From contig NZ_JAVDDX010000006.1 in the NCBI RefSeq assembly GCF_030848575.1, positions 1 through 64,000 of the forward strand: DNA of 64,000 nucleotides, read 5' to 3'. Below are positions 42,950-50,258 of this stretch, in pieces. Each line of letters starts with the position of its first letter. The stretch's first letter is position 1. The notes beneath the pieces are model-generated. The model saw only the letters and a program-made list of their open reading frames with translations. It was not told the DNA's origin and did no database searches. Source of the stretch: Haloarcula sp. H-GB4. Its GTDB lineage: Archaea; Halobacteriota; Halobacteria; Halobacteriales; Haloarculaceae. The translations under genes were made by a program, and so were the position numbers.

Positions 42950-43891
42950 ATGTCTTCTGAGGCGCGACACTCTTGGTCAGCGGCGGCTGTCGGCGATGCA
43001 CAGCAGGCTGAGTACATTGGGTTCCTTCACCGGGAGCCGTTCGTAATCGATGCTTACCGGCTTGGATTCGCCGTCGGCGTTCGCGAGGACTACACCTACC
43101 AGTCCTCGCTACGGAACGTCGACGTCCCGATTGAGATTCTAGACAACGACTTTCGGAATCCAGATTTGGACCGGTACATTGAGCGCTTCGAGCAGTACGA
43201 GCCATCGGTCGGGATGCTTGGCGACGCATACGACCGGCAGGAAGCGCGACGGTATAACCAAGCCGCACGGGAGCTGAAACGGAAGTTTCCGGGGACAGAG
43301 GTTATCATCGTCCCGAAGTGCCGCGACACAATCGACGTGATCGACGAGGATATGATCTTGGGCTACCCGATGGGCTACTCCGACCAGACCGCCGACGAGT
43401 ACACGGATATTGTGGACTGGCGAGGGCGGCGCGTGCATCTGCTGGGGGCAAGTCCGACAAAGCAGTATCCGGTGATCGAGGAGCTAACACAGCCGCGTGT
43501 GACTGGGGAGGAGCCAGCCGATATCGTTGGCGTCGACTGGAACGGGATTCATCTGGCGGCGCTTCACGGCGAGTATTTTTCGCCACACGGCTACGCGAGT
43601 GCGGACCACCTCTCGATACGGGAGACGGTTCAACAGAGCTTGCGGCACATCCGGTCATACTGGAAATCGCGGGGTGTGTGGCCGACCGTGGAGACAGACC
43701 GGACCCCGCTAACAGCGGAACCGATGGACCCCGTCTGGGCTGCTGACGGTTCGAGAGCAACTGTAAATGGTCTTGAGGATGCGATTGTCGTCGAGTATGA
43801 GAACGGACAGACGCTCGCGTACCGGAGCCAACACGAGCGAGACAGAGTAGAGTACCGGGCAGGACTCACTCCCAGTGAAGTTCACGGCTAG
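42950..43891 (+). CDS. DUF6610 family protein
   Basis: A 313-aa protein matching what I remember of DUF6610, a haloarchaeal family. Diagnostic segments are IGFLHREPFVIDAYRLGFAV near the start, then PSVGMLGDAYDRQEARRYN, VIIVPKCRDTIDVIDEDMIL, LGYPMGYSDQTADEY and VHLLGASPTKQYPVIEELTQ. The last two faintly recall the TIM-barrel transglycosylases that insert deazaguanine bases into tRNA or DNA, so a base-modification role is possible but not shown. The start at 42950 follows the leader element; the frame opens a little earlier. Confidence 0.7.
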   Translation: MSSEARHSWSAAAVGDAQQAEYIGFLHREPFVIDAYRLGFAVGVREDYTYQSSLRNVDVPIEILDNDFRNPDLDRYIERFEQYEPSVGMLGDAYDRQEARRYNQAARELKRKFPGTEVIIVPKCRDTIDVIDEDMILGYPMGYSDQTADEYTDIVDWRGRRVHLLGASPTKQYPVIEELTQPRVTGEEPADIVGVDWNGIHLAALHGEYFSPHGYASADHLSIRETVQQSLRHIRSYWKSRGVWPTVETDRTPLTAEPMDPVWAADGSRATVNGLEDAIVVEYENGQTLAYRSQHERDRVEYRAGLTPSEVHG

Positions 43892-43915
43892 AGCCGAACG
43901 TGTCGTCTCAGAGAG

Positions 43916-43943
43916 TTTTGTGACTCCCTGGTGGGGTGAGGGA
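43916..43943 (+). promoter_or_regulatory. Leader hairpin element 8
   Basis: TTTTGTG (43916-43922), then TCCC (43925-43928)/GGGA (43940-43943) around TGGTGGGGTGA. No ATG follows in frame with the gene downstream. Confidence 0.6.
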
Positions 43944-44794
43944 AACAGAGGACTACCACTCAGACTGAGCGAACTCGTGGCCGCTTCGTACTCATCGGAT
44001 GCGGCGATGCGAAAACCGACGATCCAGCTGAGGCTCGCAACCTCTACACATCGTCATATTTCGCAGTCAAGCGAACGTATGCTGAGGCGGCTGTCCAGTG
44101 GGCTCGAACCGCTGACCGGCGGGCGAACACTTGGGCGGTTCTCTCTGCAGAACACGGGATCTTGATGCCTCGGCAGACGGTCGCCCCGTACGATACGACC
44201 ATCGAGGACCTGCGCGGTGAACCCATCGAGGGAGAAGCCAATTATCGGCTGCCGTCAGGAGACCGAGTTGAGAGCCGACTAGATCAGTGGGCGCTCCGTG
44301 TCCACTCATCGCTGGGCGATTGGCTCCGGCGGCCATACGCTACCGATCAACAGGAGTCCCCCTGTCGGGAGCTGGTCGTTCTGGCCGGCAGCGACTACGT
44401 CGACGCGCTGCGTGAGCGCGACATCTTCGACGGCCGACCAACTGCGATTCGGACTGGCCGGGAGACCTACACTGCTCTTCCCCCGAAAGCGACAGTTCGC
44501 TTCCCCTTCCAGGAGCGTGACTTCGACGGGATGTTCGACCAGATGGACTGGCTTTCAGACCGGGCCGAAGAACTCTCGTCAGCAGCGGGTCCAGCCCGAC
44601 GATCAGAACTCTCGGCCTTTGACGGGGGCTTCGAGCGCGATTCTGCTACGTGGCAAACAGACCACAGTGGCGTCGACGTCGAGGGGACTGAGCAAGCTGG
44701 ACTGGATGCATTCGAGAACGTCCCCGAACGGTTCCTTGCCACGAGACAAACGATTCTTGCGACCGACGGCGGGGAAGGAGAACAGGATGGATAG
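43940..44794 (+). CDS. DUF6884-like protein, start codon unclear or lost
   Basis: An open frame of 284 codons from the stop at 43937 to 44794. The sequence FVLIGCGDAKTDDPAEARNL, then YTSSYFAVKRTYAEAAVQWA and WAVLSAEHGILMPRQTVAPY, is the pattern of DUF6884 proteins (a GC-x-AK turn, then a helix, then an S-x-EHG strand). No ATG, GTG or TTG lies in frame before the conserved region; the first (TTG 44162, ATG 44165) would delete a third of the domain. Either a non-standard start is used close behind leader hairpin element 8, or an indel has destroyed the start. The following gene overlaps its stop by eight bases. Confidence 0.55.
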   Translation, partial: GKQRTTTQTERTRGRFVLIGCGDAKTDDPAEARNLYTSSYFAVKRTYAEAAVQWARTADRRANTWAVLSAEHGILMPRQTVAPYDTTIEDLRGEPIEGEANYRLPSGDRVESRLDQWALRVHSSLGDWLRRPYATDQQESPCRELVVLAGSDYVDALRERDIFDGRPTAIRTGRETYTALPPKATVRFPFQERDFDGMFDQMDWLSDRAEELSSAAGPARRSELSAFDGGFERDSATWQTDHSGVDVEGTEQAGLDAFENVPERFLATRQTILATDGGEGEQDG

Positions 44795-45449
44795 CGTGCA
44801 AACCCGCGATATTGAGCGTGCAGCGGATATCCAAGTTGATACGCCGCTTGATCGCGAGATAATTCGGACGACGGGGACAGGATTTTTGACTGTCTGTTCC
44901 GACGATTATTGCTCTTGGCAGGGACTGTTCCCAACCAGAGAGATGGCAGCCGAAGCAGTCGAGACCCACATTGAGCGAGCCCGGCGGTCTCCGGATTATA
45001 AGTACCACTTCGGCCAGCAAAACCCGTACGTCGTGGAGCTAATCGACGATTCCACAGCACGGATCTGCCCGAACCAAGAGCTAGATCCACTTGAGCCGTG
45101 GAACTCCCATCGCGACGGACAGCGACTTTCCCGGTCGGAAGCCACTCGAACACCGCTCGGGGAACAGTTGCATCGCGGGGATCTTATTGACTGCCACGGG
45201 CCTGGTGACGCGATGGTGCTACAAATCTCGCAAACTCGAGTGTTTGGCTTGCCGGCGTTCAGTATCGTGTATGTCTCGCCAGACAGTGGGCCCAACAAGG
45301 ATGGCAGCTACAGCAAGGATGACTACCGATATCTGAACAATTACGTGGCCCGCGACGGCGAAGCAGTGAGTGTCCCGATGTCCGATCGGCTGTCGTTCCG
45401 TGGACAAACTAACGCTCAGAGCGACCTGAAACGGTGGTCATCGTCTTAA
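44787..45449 (+). CDS. Hypothetical protein, 220 aa
   Basis: A 220-aa protein with a Cys pair near residue 38-43 (TVCSDDYCSW) and helical charged regions (GLFPTREMAAEAVETHIERA). The C-terminal half is strand-rich (GDAMVLQISQTRVFGLPAFS). Family unknown to me. The start at 44787 overlaps the previous stop by eight bases and follows GGGGAAGGAG, a good ribosome site. It may be translated together with the DUF6884-like gene. Confidence 0.55.
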   Translation: MDSVQTRDIERAADIQVDTPLDREIIRTTGTGFLTVCSDDYCSWQGLFPTREMAAEAVETHIERARRSPDYKYHFGQQNPYVVELIDDSTARICPNQELDPLEPWNSHRDGQRLSRSEATRTPLGEQLHRGDLIDCHGPGDAMVLQISQTRVFGLPAFSIVYVSPDSGPNKDGSYSKDDYRYLNNYVARDGEAVSVPMSDRLSFRGQTNAQSDLKRWSSS

Positions 45450-45542
45450 CAGTCGTTGCGAATACGGCAGTCTTATTCACGAGATTGTGACAGAGCTTTC
45501 GGTCAATACAGCCCAAGAATTAAACGTCAAGTTTAGCGGCAG

Positions 45543-46091
45543 ACACACCAAGTTTGGAGTCGAGACCTGGGAGGAAATCACGAGCAGACCCCTAATGGGG
45601 AATTTTACACACACACACCAGATTTGGAGTCGAGATATCTCAATATGAGTGTGCTTGAGTCCCGCGCTTACGGAAGCTGTACTTACTGTGCTGTCTCATC
45701 TTTCCCTTCCTTTCAAATTCTAGTTAGACTAGACTAGAAGGAGACACCAGATTTGGAGTCCAGCCACATCCGTAAACATACTTCGAGAGCTTGTCCCCAG
45801 CCTCTCGCGTTTCTGGACTCCAAATCCGGTGTGTGTGTTGACCGCTTCTTACCCAACTCCTAGAATAGACTTCAGATATGGACACCCAGTATCGACTCTT
45901 ATCCAATCTTCCACAGAGATGTCTCATCAACAGCAGAATCTGAGGACCTTTTGACTGCATTTTGATGGCATATGATACAACCACCCAGTACACTCCAAAT
46001 CCAGTGTGTTCCGATAGATTTGGAGTCAATTGAATATCCAATAGAATTAGTGATGAGGAGCTAAAACTACCATCTTCACTCCAAACTAGGT
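45543..46091. repeat. Candidate replication origin with repeated boxes
   Basis: Seven copies of a box with consensus ACACACCAGATTTGGAGTC lie in both orientations: 45543-45564, 45613-45634 and 45744-45760 forward; 45815-45837 and 45992-46010 reverse; 46013-46028 forward (partial); 46078-46091 reverse (partial). They occupy the gene-free stretch right before orc1/cdc6, where archaeal origins usually lie. An AT-rich segment near 45640-45730 or 45950-45990 may be the unwinding element. These boxes differ from the standard chromosomal origin recognition box. Confidence 0.85.
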
Positions 46092-46119
46092 CCATAGGTT
46101 TTTGTGCCATCAATAAGAT

Positions 46120-47349
46120 ATGCGAGATATGCCAGATGCAGGGGACCAAGGGGGCGACCCCCTTTTCGACGCTCCTGTCGTGGAGCATCGGAACGAGATT
46201 TTCAAGAACCGAGACCTCGTCGACACGGATCACGTCCCTGACGCCGACCGCATTATAGGCCGTGACGAACAAATTGAACAGGTAGCTCACGAGATTGGGG
46301 CTCTTGTTGTTGGTGAACCGGCCAGCTCGGTGCTGATCTTCGGAAAAACGGGAACAGGAAAGTCGCTTGTCGCTAAACATGTAATGGGCAGAGTCGAAGC
46401 AGAGGCTGACCGTCGTGGTGTCAGTGTTGGAACTGCCTATATAAACTGTTCACAAACTGACGGTCCTGCCCGAGTCCCGCGCAATATTGGCCGTCGCATC
46501 AACCCTCCTGAAAGCGGCGTCAAATTCCCGTCCCGCGGTATTTCGACTGATGAATACTATGAGCGGCTATGGTCGATCCTTAACCAGCACTACGATGGTG
46601 TTGCCATTACGCTCGACGAAGTCGACAGACTTCGCGATGATTCCCCACTGATGATTCTTTCTCGGGCTCGAGAAAATGGTTCAATAGATATACCCATTAG
46701 TATCGTGGCAATCTCGAACAAGATCGACTACCGGAATCAGATGAACGAGCGGACAAAAAGTTCGTTCGGCCATCGAGAGTACGTGTTTGACCCATACGAT
46801 GCCAACCAATTACGGGAGATTCTTAGGAACCGATCAGACGCCTTCCACGAAGGGGTGATTGAGGAGGGAGTCATCCCCCGGGTGGCTGCTCTCGCTGCGA
46901 AAGAACATGGCGACGCCCGAAAGGGTATTGAACTGTTGTTTTCACTCGGCAAATACGCCATACGAAACGGTTATGATACTATCTCAGAAGAAGATGTTCC
47001 AAAAGTACGCGAGATGGCTGAAGCTGAACGGCTTCGCGACCTTATTACGGGCTTGCCAGCCCATTCCCAGCATGTTATCGGAGCACTCGCAGCGCTTACA
47101 ATTAGTAATTCTGATGAAGGGTGGTTCCGGACCTCGCAGGTATTAGATGCATACAAAAAACTCTGCAATGAGCACGCTGTCGATCCAGTCACCCATGAGC
47201 GTGTAAGACAACTTTTGGAGGAACTGTCATTTCTTGAAATCACCGAGTCACGGAACCAACACCAAGGGAGCAAAGGACAATTTAACGAGCACACGCTCAA
47301 TAAACCCCCGGAGATTATCAAGCAAATCTATAGAGAGACAGCACCGTGA
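46120..47349 (+). CDS. Orc1/Cdc6 replication initiator
   Basis: A 409-aa AAA+ initiator. Residues about 25-80 (HRNEIFKNRDLVDTDHVPDA, then RIIGRDEQIEQVAHEI) lead to Walker A FGKTGTGKS and Walker B ITLDEVDRL, followed by sensor-1 (ISNKIDY) and the sensor-2 region ARKGIELLFSLGKY. The C-terminal winged helix (ALTISNSDEGWFRTSQVLDA onward) would bind origin boxes. It binds and opens the origin and loads MCM. The gene is directly right of the repeated boxes, forming an autonomous replicon. A TTTTTGTG (46099-46106) lies near its start, without the hairpin. Confidence 0.9.
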   Translation: MRDMPDAGDQGGDPLFDAPVVEHRNEIFKNRDLVDTDHVPDADRIIGRDEQIEQVAHEIGALVVGEPASSVLIFGKTGTGKSLVAKHVMGRVEAEADRRGVSVGTAYINCSQTDGPARVPRNIGRRINPPESGVKFPSRGISTDEYYERLWSILNQHYDGVAITLDEVDRLRDDSPLMILSRARENGSIDIPISIVAISNKIDYRNQMNERTKSSFGHREYVFDPYDANQLREILRNRSDAFHEGVIEEGVIPRVAALAAKEHGDARKGIELLFSLGKYAIRNGYDTISEEDVPKVREMAEAERLRDLITGLPAHSQHVIGALAALTISNSDEGWFRTSQVLDAYKKLCNEHAVDPVTHERVRQLLEELSFLEITESRNQHQGSKGQFNEHTLNKPPEIIKQIYRETAP

Positions 47350-47447
47350 GCGACTGTGGCTGAAGCTCTTGGGTATCCTCAATAAGCACGCTCACTGACC
47401 GGTTGTTTCAGCCAGTTGGATGAACAAAGAGGCCGTATTCACAACCC

Positions 47448-47488
47448 TTAACCAACAGCCAGTTAGTATCATCGCTTCTGTTGGTTAA
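47448..47488. repeat. TAACCAACA inverted repeat, copy 3
   Basis: TTAACCAACAG (47448-47458) and CTGTTGGTTAA (47478-47488), an 11-bp perfect repeat spaced by 19 bp, between orc1/cdc6 and leader hairpin element 9. Confidence 0.75.
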
Positions 47489-47505
47489 ACCCTTGAGCTG
47501 AGTGA

Positions 47506-47532
47506 TTTTCTGTTCCTCTGGCGGGTGAGAGG
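47506..47532 (+). promoter_or_regulatory. Leader hairpin element 9
   Basis: TTTTCTG (47506-47512), then CCTCT (47515-47519)/AGAGG (47528-47532) with loop GGCGGGTG; the 3' arm touches the ATG at 47533. Confidence 0.75.
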
Positions 47533-48213
47533 ATGACGGAAACTGATCCGACTCAGACGCAGGACGGACAGCCAGACCAGCAAGCCGGCTTCGACTTCAG
47601 CAAGCCCGGACAGGAGCACGAGATTGAGGTGTCGTACTCGTGGGGGTATGTCGACACCATCTACATGGACGATGACGGTGAACTCGTCCGCTCACAGGAT
47701 ACCGACGGCTACTATCGCAACGACGAATCGTTCGAGTGCACCTGTGGGGAGACATTCGGTTGCGAGAGCAAAGCAAAATCCCACATCCGAAGCGAGGGCT
47801 TCCAAGGCCCGCCGGTGCCGGTCGCCGGCCATCCAGAAGCATTGCGCTGGGACAACGAGCCGATGACCGACTTCGGGGGGAATGTGGAATTCATTCCAGA
47901 TGTAACGAACACCGCCGCCAAAGTTGTCGAGGGGGCTGACTACCTGATCGCAACAGCCCGGACGACACTGACGCCACCAGCGGATCATGAGTTCGACAGC
48001 TGGGAGCCACTGCAATCTGGCCGCTTGGCGAATCATCGCGGCGACCCACTGTTCTCGGCACGGCTCTTGTCGAAGGCTATCGCGACGCTTTCACCCGGAC
48101 ATCAGTACGTTCCAGACCGCTACACCATCTACTTCCGGGGGCACACAGCACTGTACTTGGAGGGGCCGAGGGGCGGCGTCATCATTGCTGAACGACTCCC
48201 CGGCCTCGACTGA
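47533..48213 (+). CDS. Hypothetical protein, 226 aa, with repeated C-terminal domain (first of a tandem pair)
   Basis: A 226-aa protein. The N-terminal half holds a zinc-finger-like segment (FECTCGETFGCESKAKSHIR) resembling a C2H2/CxC site. The C-terminal 110 residues (from AKVVEGADYLIATARTTLTP to GPRGGVIIA) are clearly homologous to the next gene. In both, a V-V-[ED]-G-A-[DE]-Y-L helix is followed by LQSGRLA and a strand pair ending YFRG or FYRG. No function is recognised. It follows the leader hairpin directly. Confidence 0.6.
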   Translation: MTETDPTQTQDGQPDQQAGFDFSKPGQEHEIEVSYSWGYVDTIYMDDDGELVRSQDTDGYYRNDESFECTCGETFGCESKAKSHIRSEGFQGPPVPVAGHPEALRWDNEPMTDFGGNVEFIPDVTNTAAKVVEGADYLIATARTTLTPPADHEFDSWEPLQSGRLANHRGDPLFSARLLSKAIATLSPGHQYVPDRYTIYFRGHTALYLEGPRGGVIIAERLPGLD

Positions 48214-48221
48214 GACGACGG

Positions 48222-48248
48222 TTTTCTGTTCCTCTGGTGGCTGAGAGG
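48222..48248 (+). promoter_or_regulatory. Leader hairpin element 10
   Basis: TTTTCTG (48222-48228), then CCTCT (48231-48235)/AGAGG (48244-48248) with loop GGTGGCTG; abuts the ATG at 48249. Confidence 0.75.
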
Positions 48249-48713
48249 ATGAGGGAACGAACCTCCGAAGCCCGTGATGGATCAGCCACGAACAGCAACG
48301 AATCGCCCACTGACGAGCAACCAATTCCAGTCGTCAAGCCACCATCGGCGTTTGTCTGGCAAGATGAAGTGGTCCCCGCGCTCGATGGGGCTATCACCGT
48401 TCGCCCGGAATCTGCCCGGTATTCGATAGCTGCAAAGGTCGTCGACGGTGCTGAGTATCTTGTTGCAACAGCCCGAGAAACGTTCACTCCACCAGCTGAC
48501 TACCAGTTCCAGTCGTGGGACGTACTCCAGTCTGGTCGCCTTGCCCGCCGGTCAGGCGACCCACAGTTCCCGCCAGCCGACGTGAGCCGTGCAATCGCAA
48601 CGCTTGCGAAGCATCCTGCGTACCAGCCCGAGCGGTTCACGATCTTCTACCGAGGGTGCGAACCAGTGTATATCGAAGGTCCAGACGCCGGCATTGTGAT
48701 CATCCCGTGGTGA
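48249..48713 (+). CDS. Hypothetical protein, 154 aa, paralogue of the 47533 gene
   Basis: A 154-aa protein carrying mainly the domain shared with its neighbour: AKVVDGAEYLVATARETFTP, then SWDVLQSGRLARRSGDPQF and PERFTIFYRGCEPVYIEGPD. The N-terminal zinc segment of the neighbour is absent. The two are a local duplication. Each has its own leader hairpin, which was duplicated with it. Function unknown. Confidence 0.6.
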   Translation: MRERTSEARDGSATNSNESPTDEQPIPVVKPPSAFVWQDEVVPALDGAITVRPESARYSIAAKVVDGAEYLVATARETFTPPADYQFQSWDVLQSGRLARRSGDPQFPPADVSRAIATLAKHPAYQPERFTIFYRGCEPVYIEGPDAGIVIIPW

Positions 48714-48724
48714 CTCGATAGCAG

Positions 48725-48751
48725 TTTTGTGGTCCTCTGGCGGGTGAGAGG
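48725..48751 (+). promoter_or_regulatory. Leader hairpin element 11
   Basis: TTTTGTG (48725-48731), then CCTCT (48734-48738)/AGAGG (48747-48751) with loop GGCGGGTG; abuts the ATG at 48752. Confidence 0.75.
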
Positions 48752-49519
48752 ATGTCCACACACTCAGCATCGACGCGAACACAGTCGTTCCAGCATCGCC
48801 CGCCAGCAGACACAGAGGAGTGTTCCTGTCCGATACACGCCGATGGCGACCCGTTCACCGCACCTCTCGGGATTCGCTTTGCCGATCACGTCGCCGTCGA
48901 ACCAATCGACAGAGAGACCGCGGCCGCCGTCTACGAGGCCCACCACTCCTACATGGGGTCACTGCCATCGGTCAACCTCGCTCACCACGGGCTGTACTTT
49001 CAGGACTCGCTAGTCGGGGCTATCACGTACCGGTATCCACTGATCTCGAAGAAGCGAATCCGGTACGGCGTCGACGGCCAGCTCTGTCCCGAGCCTGTCG
49101 AGATCGACAGTCTTCCAGTGGAGATTCGAGCGACTGCCCGCCAGGTGCTTCCGTCGGCGGACACGCCAGTCGTTGACAGCGAAGTGGTATCCGGCGACTC
49201 ACTCGTCGAGGCTGCGCGGATTTGCATGGGCGTTCGGATGCCGAACCTCGCGTCGGCAGCGCTGGCACGCTCACAGGAGCGATTCTTGCAGGCTGACGAC
49301 CGTAACACTCGCTTCTTGTTGACGTGGGTGCGCTCGGACTACGACGGCGCGATGGTTCGGGCGCTGCAAGACAAGGGCTGGACCTGTACGGGCTATCGTG
49401 AACCAGGGCAGGCAAGCAACCGCGAGGATAAGCCGATTCGTGAGCGCTACAAGTGGCGCTTTCTCTGTCCCGTAGATACTGCTCGCGAGCAGTCAACACT
49501 TGCACGGTGGTCTCGGTGA
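48752..49519 (+). CDS. Mom-like DNA-modification protein (GNAT fold)
   Basis: A 255-aa protein. Key segments are VYEAHHSYMGSLPSVNLAHH, GLYFQDSLVGAITYRYPLIS, RICMGVRMPNLASAALARSQ, FLLTWVRSDYDGAMVRALQD and KGWTCTGYREPGQASNREDK. This order matches proteins related to phage Mu Mom, which have an acyltransferase-like fold and modify adenines to block restriction. The N-terminal extension with Cys-x-Cys (ECSCPIHADG) may bind metal. Mom protects DNA against many restriction enzymes, which fits a conjugative element that also has ArdC. It shares four bases with the next gene. Confidence 0.6.
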   Translation: MSTHSASTRTQSFQHRPPADTEECSCPIHADGDPFTAPLGIRFADHVAVEPIDRETAAAVYEAHHSYMGSLPSVNLAHHGLYFQDSLVGAITYRYPLISKKRIRYGVDGQLCPEPVEIDSLPVEIRATARQVLPSADTPVVDSEVVSGDSLVEAARICMGVRMPNLASAALARSQERFLQADDRNTRFLLTWVRSDYDGAMVRALQDKGWTCTGYREPGQASNREDKPIRERYKWRFLCPVDTAREQSTLARWSR

Positions 49520-50043
49520 CCGACGTCCAGCCCGAGGCAGTGGCTAAGTGCTGTCGGTTCTGTGGAGTGAGGGCCGATATCTCCGGCGAGGCGTACACCT
49601 ACGTCCGGTGGCCCGACGAGGTCAACCGAGAAGACGGCGTGTTCCGGTTCACGATTTGCCGGGAGTGTGCGCTTCAGGACCGCGACAACGTCGAACAGGC
49701 CGCTTCGCTCTTCCACGAGGCAGATCGAGACTATCTGCTTACCTGCGATGTCTGTGGCGCTGTTGGCTGCCAGTCTGCCAGTACTCGTCGTCCAGCAGCG
49801 GAGACGTATCGACTCGCGAGCGTTATCTCCTGGTCGGTGAGTATCAACGGCTTCGACGGGGCAACGCACTCTTGTAGTGAATGTAGTCCTATCATCACGC
49901 TCGACTGTGTGAAACGCCCTGACCGGACATACGACGACGGAGTGCCCCATCTGGTTGAACTACCGTTTGACTCAGGTGGGAAGACAGCAGACGATGCTCC
50001 GGCAGACAGTACACAGGTCGAGATCGGCGGGTGGACTGGGTAG
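49516..50043 (+). CDS. Zinc-ribbon-rich protein, 175 aa
   Basis: A 175-aa protein with four CxxC pairs: CRFCG, CREC, CDVCG and CSEC, probably two zinc ribbons. The rest is strand-rich without recognised motifs. It starts with GTG at 49516, overlapping the Mom-like stop (GTGA), so the two are coupled and it may act as its partner. A longer frame opens at 49453, but it lies wholly inside the Mom-like gene. Confidence 0.6.
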   Translation: MTDVQPEAVAKCCRFCGVRADISGEAYTYVRWPDEVNREDGVFRFTICRECALQDRDNVEQAASLFHEADRDYLLTCDVCGAVGCQSASTRRPAAETYRLASVISWSVSINGFDGATHSCSECSPIITLDCVKRPDRTYDDGVPHLVELPFDSGGKTADDAPADSTQVEIGGWTG

Positions 50044-50224
50044 CCGGCGGTAGTTCCACGAAACTGATGGGTCTGCTCCGCTAATGAGCAGTACAGAGGA
50101 TAGATGCAGCATCCGGTAGTCGTTTGTTACAGATGTTCCGAAGTGAGATAACTGGTAGGCGTGTTTTGAATCGAACCCAGCCGGAGCATTCATTATAATG
50201 TGTTTTTTGTCCAAACACACCACC

Positions 50225-50234
50225 TATTTATTTA
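50225..50234 (+). promoter_or_regulatory. TATA box of the 980-aa lipoprotein gene
   Basis: TATTTATTTA is centred about 29 bases upstream of ATG 50259, fitting a leaderless transcript. Confidence 0.6.
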
Positions 50235-50258
50235 GCTTTAGTTTTTAATTAGTTTCAT

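Noticed and set aside
43875-44165. Plus-strand 96-aa open frame over leader element 8
   Set aside because: It is in a different frame from the DUF6884-like domain, has a low-complexity basic composition, and crosses the leader hairpin. It looks like a shadow.
45597-45640. CA-dinucleotide run as a simple microsatellite
   Set aside because: The run is short and forms the start of the repeated origin box, so it is better explained as part of the box.
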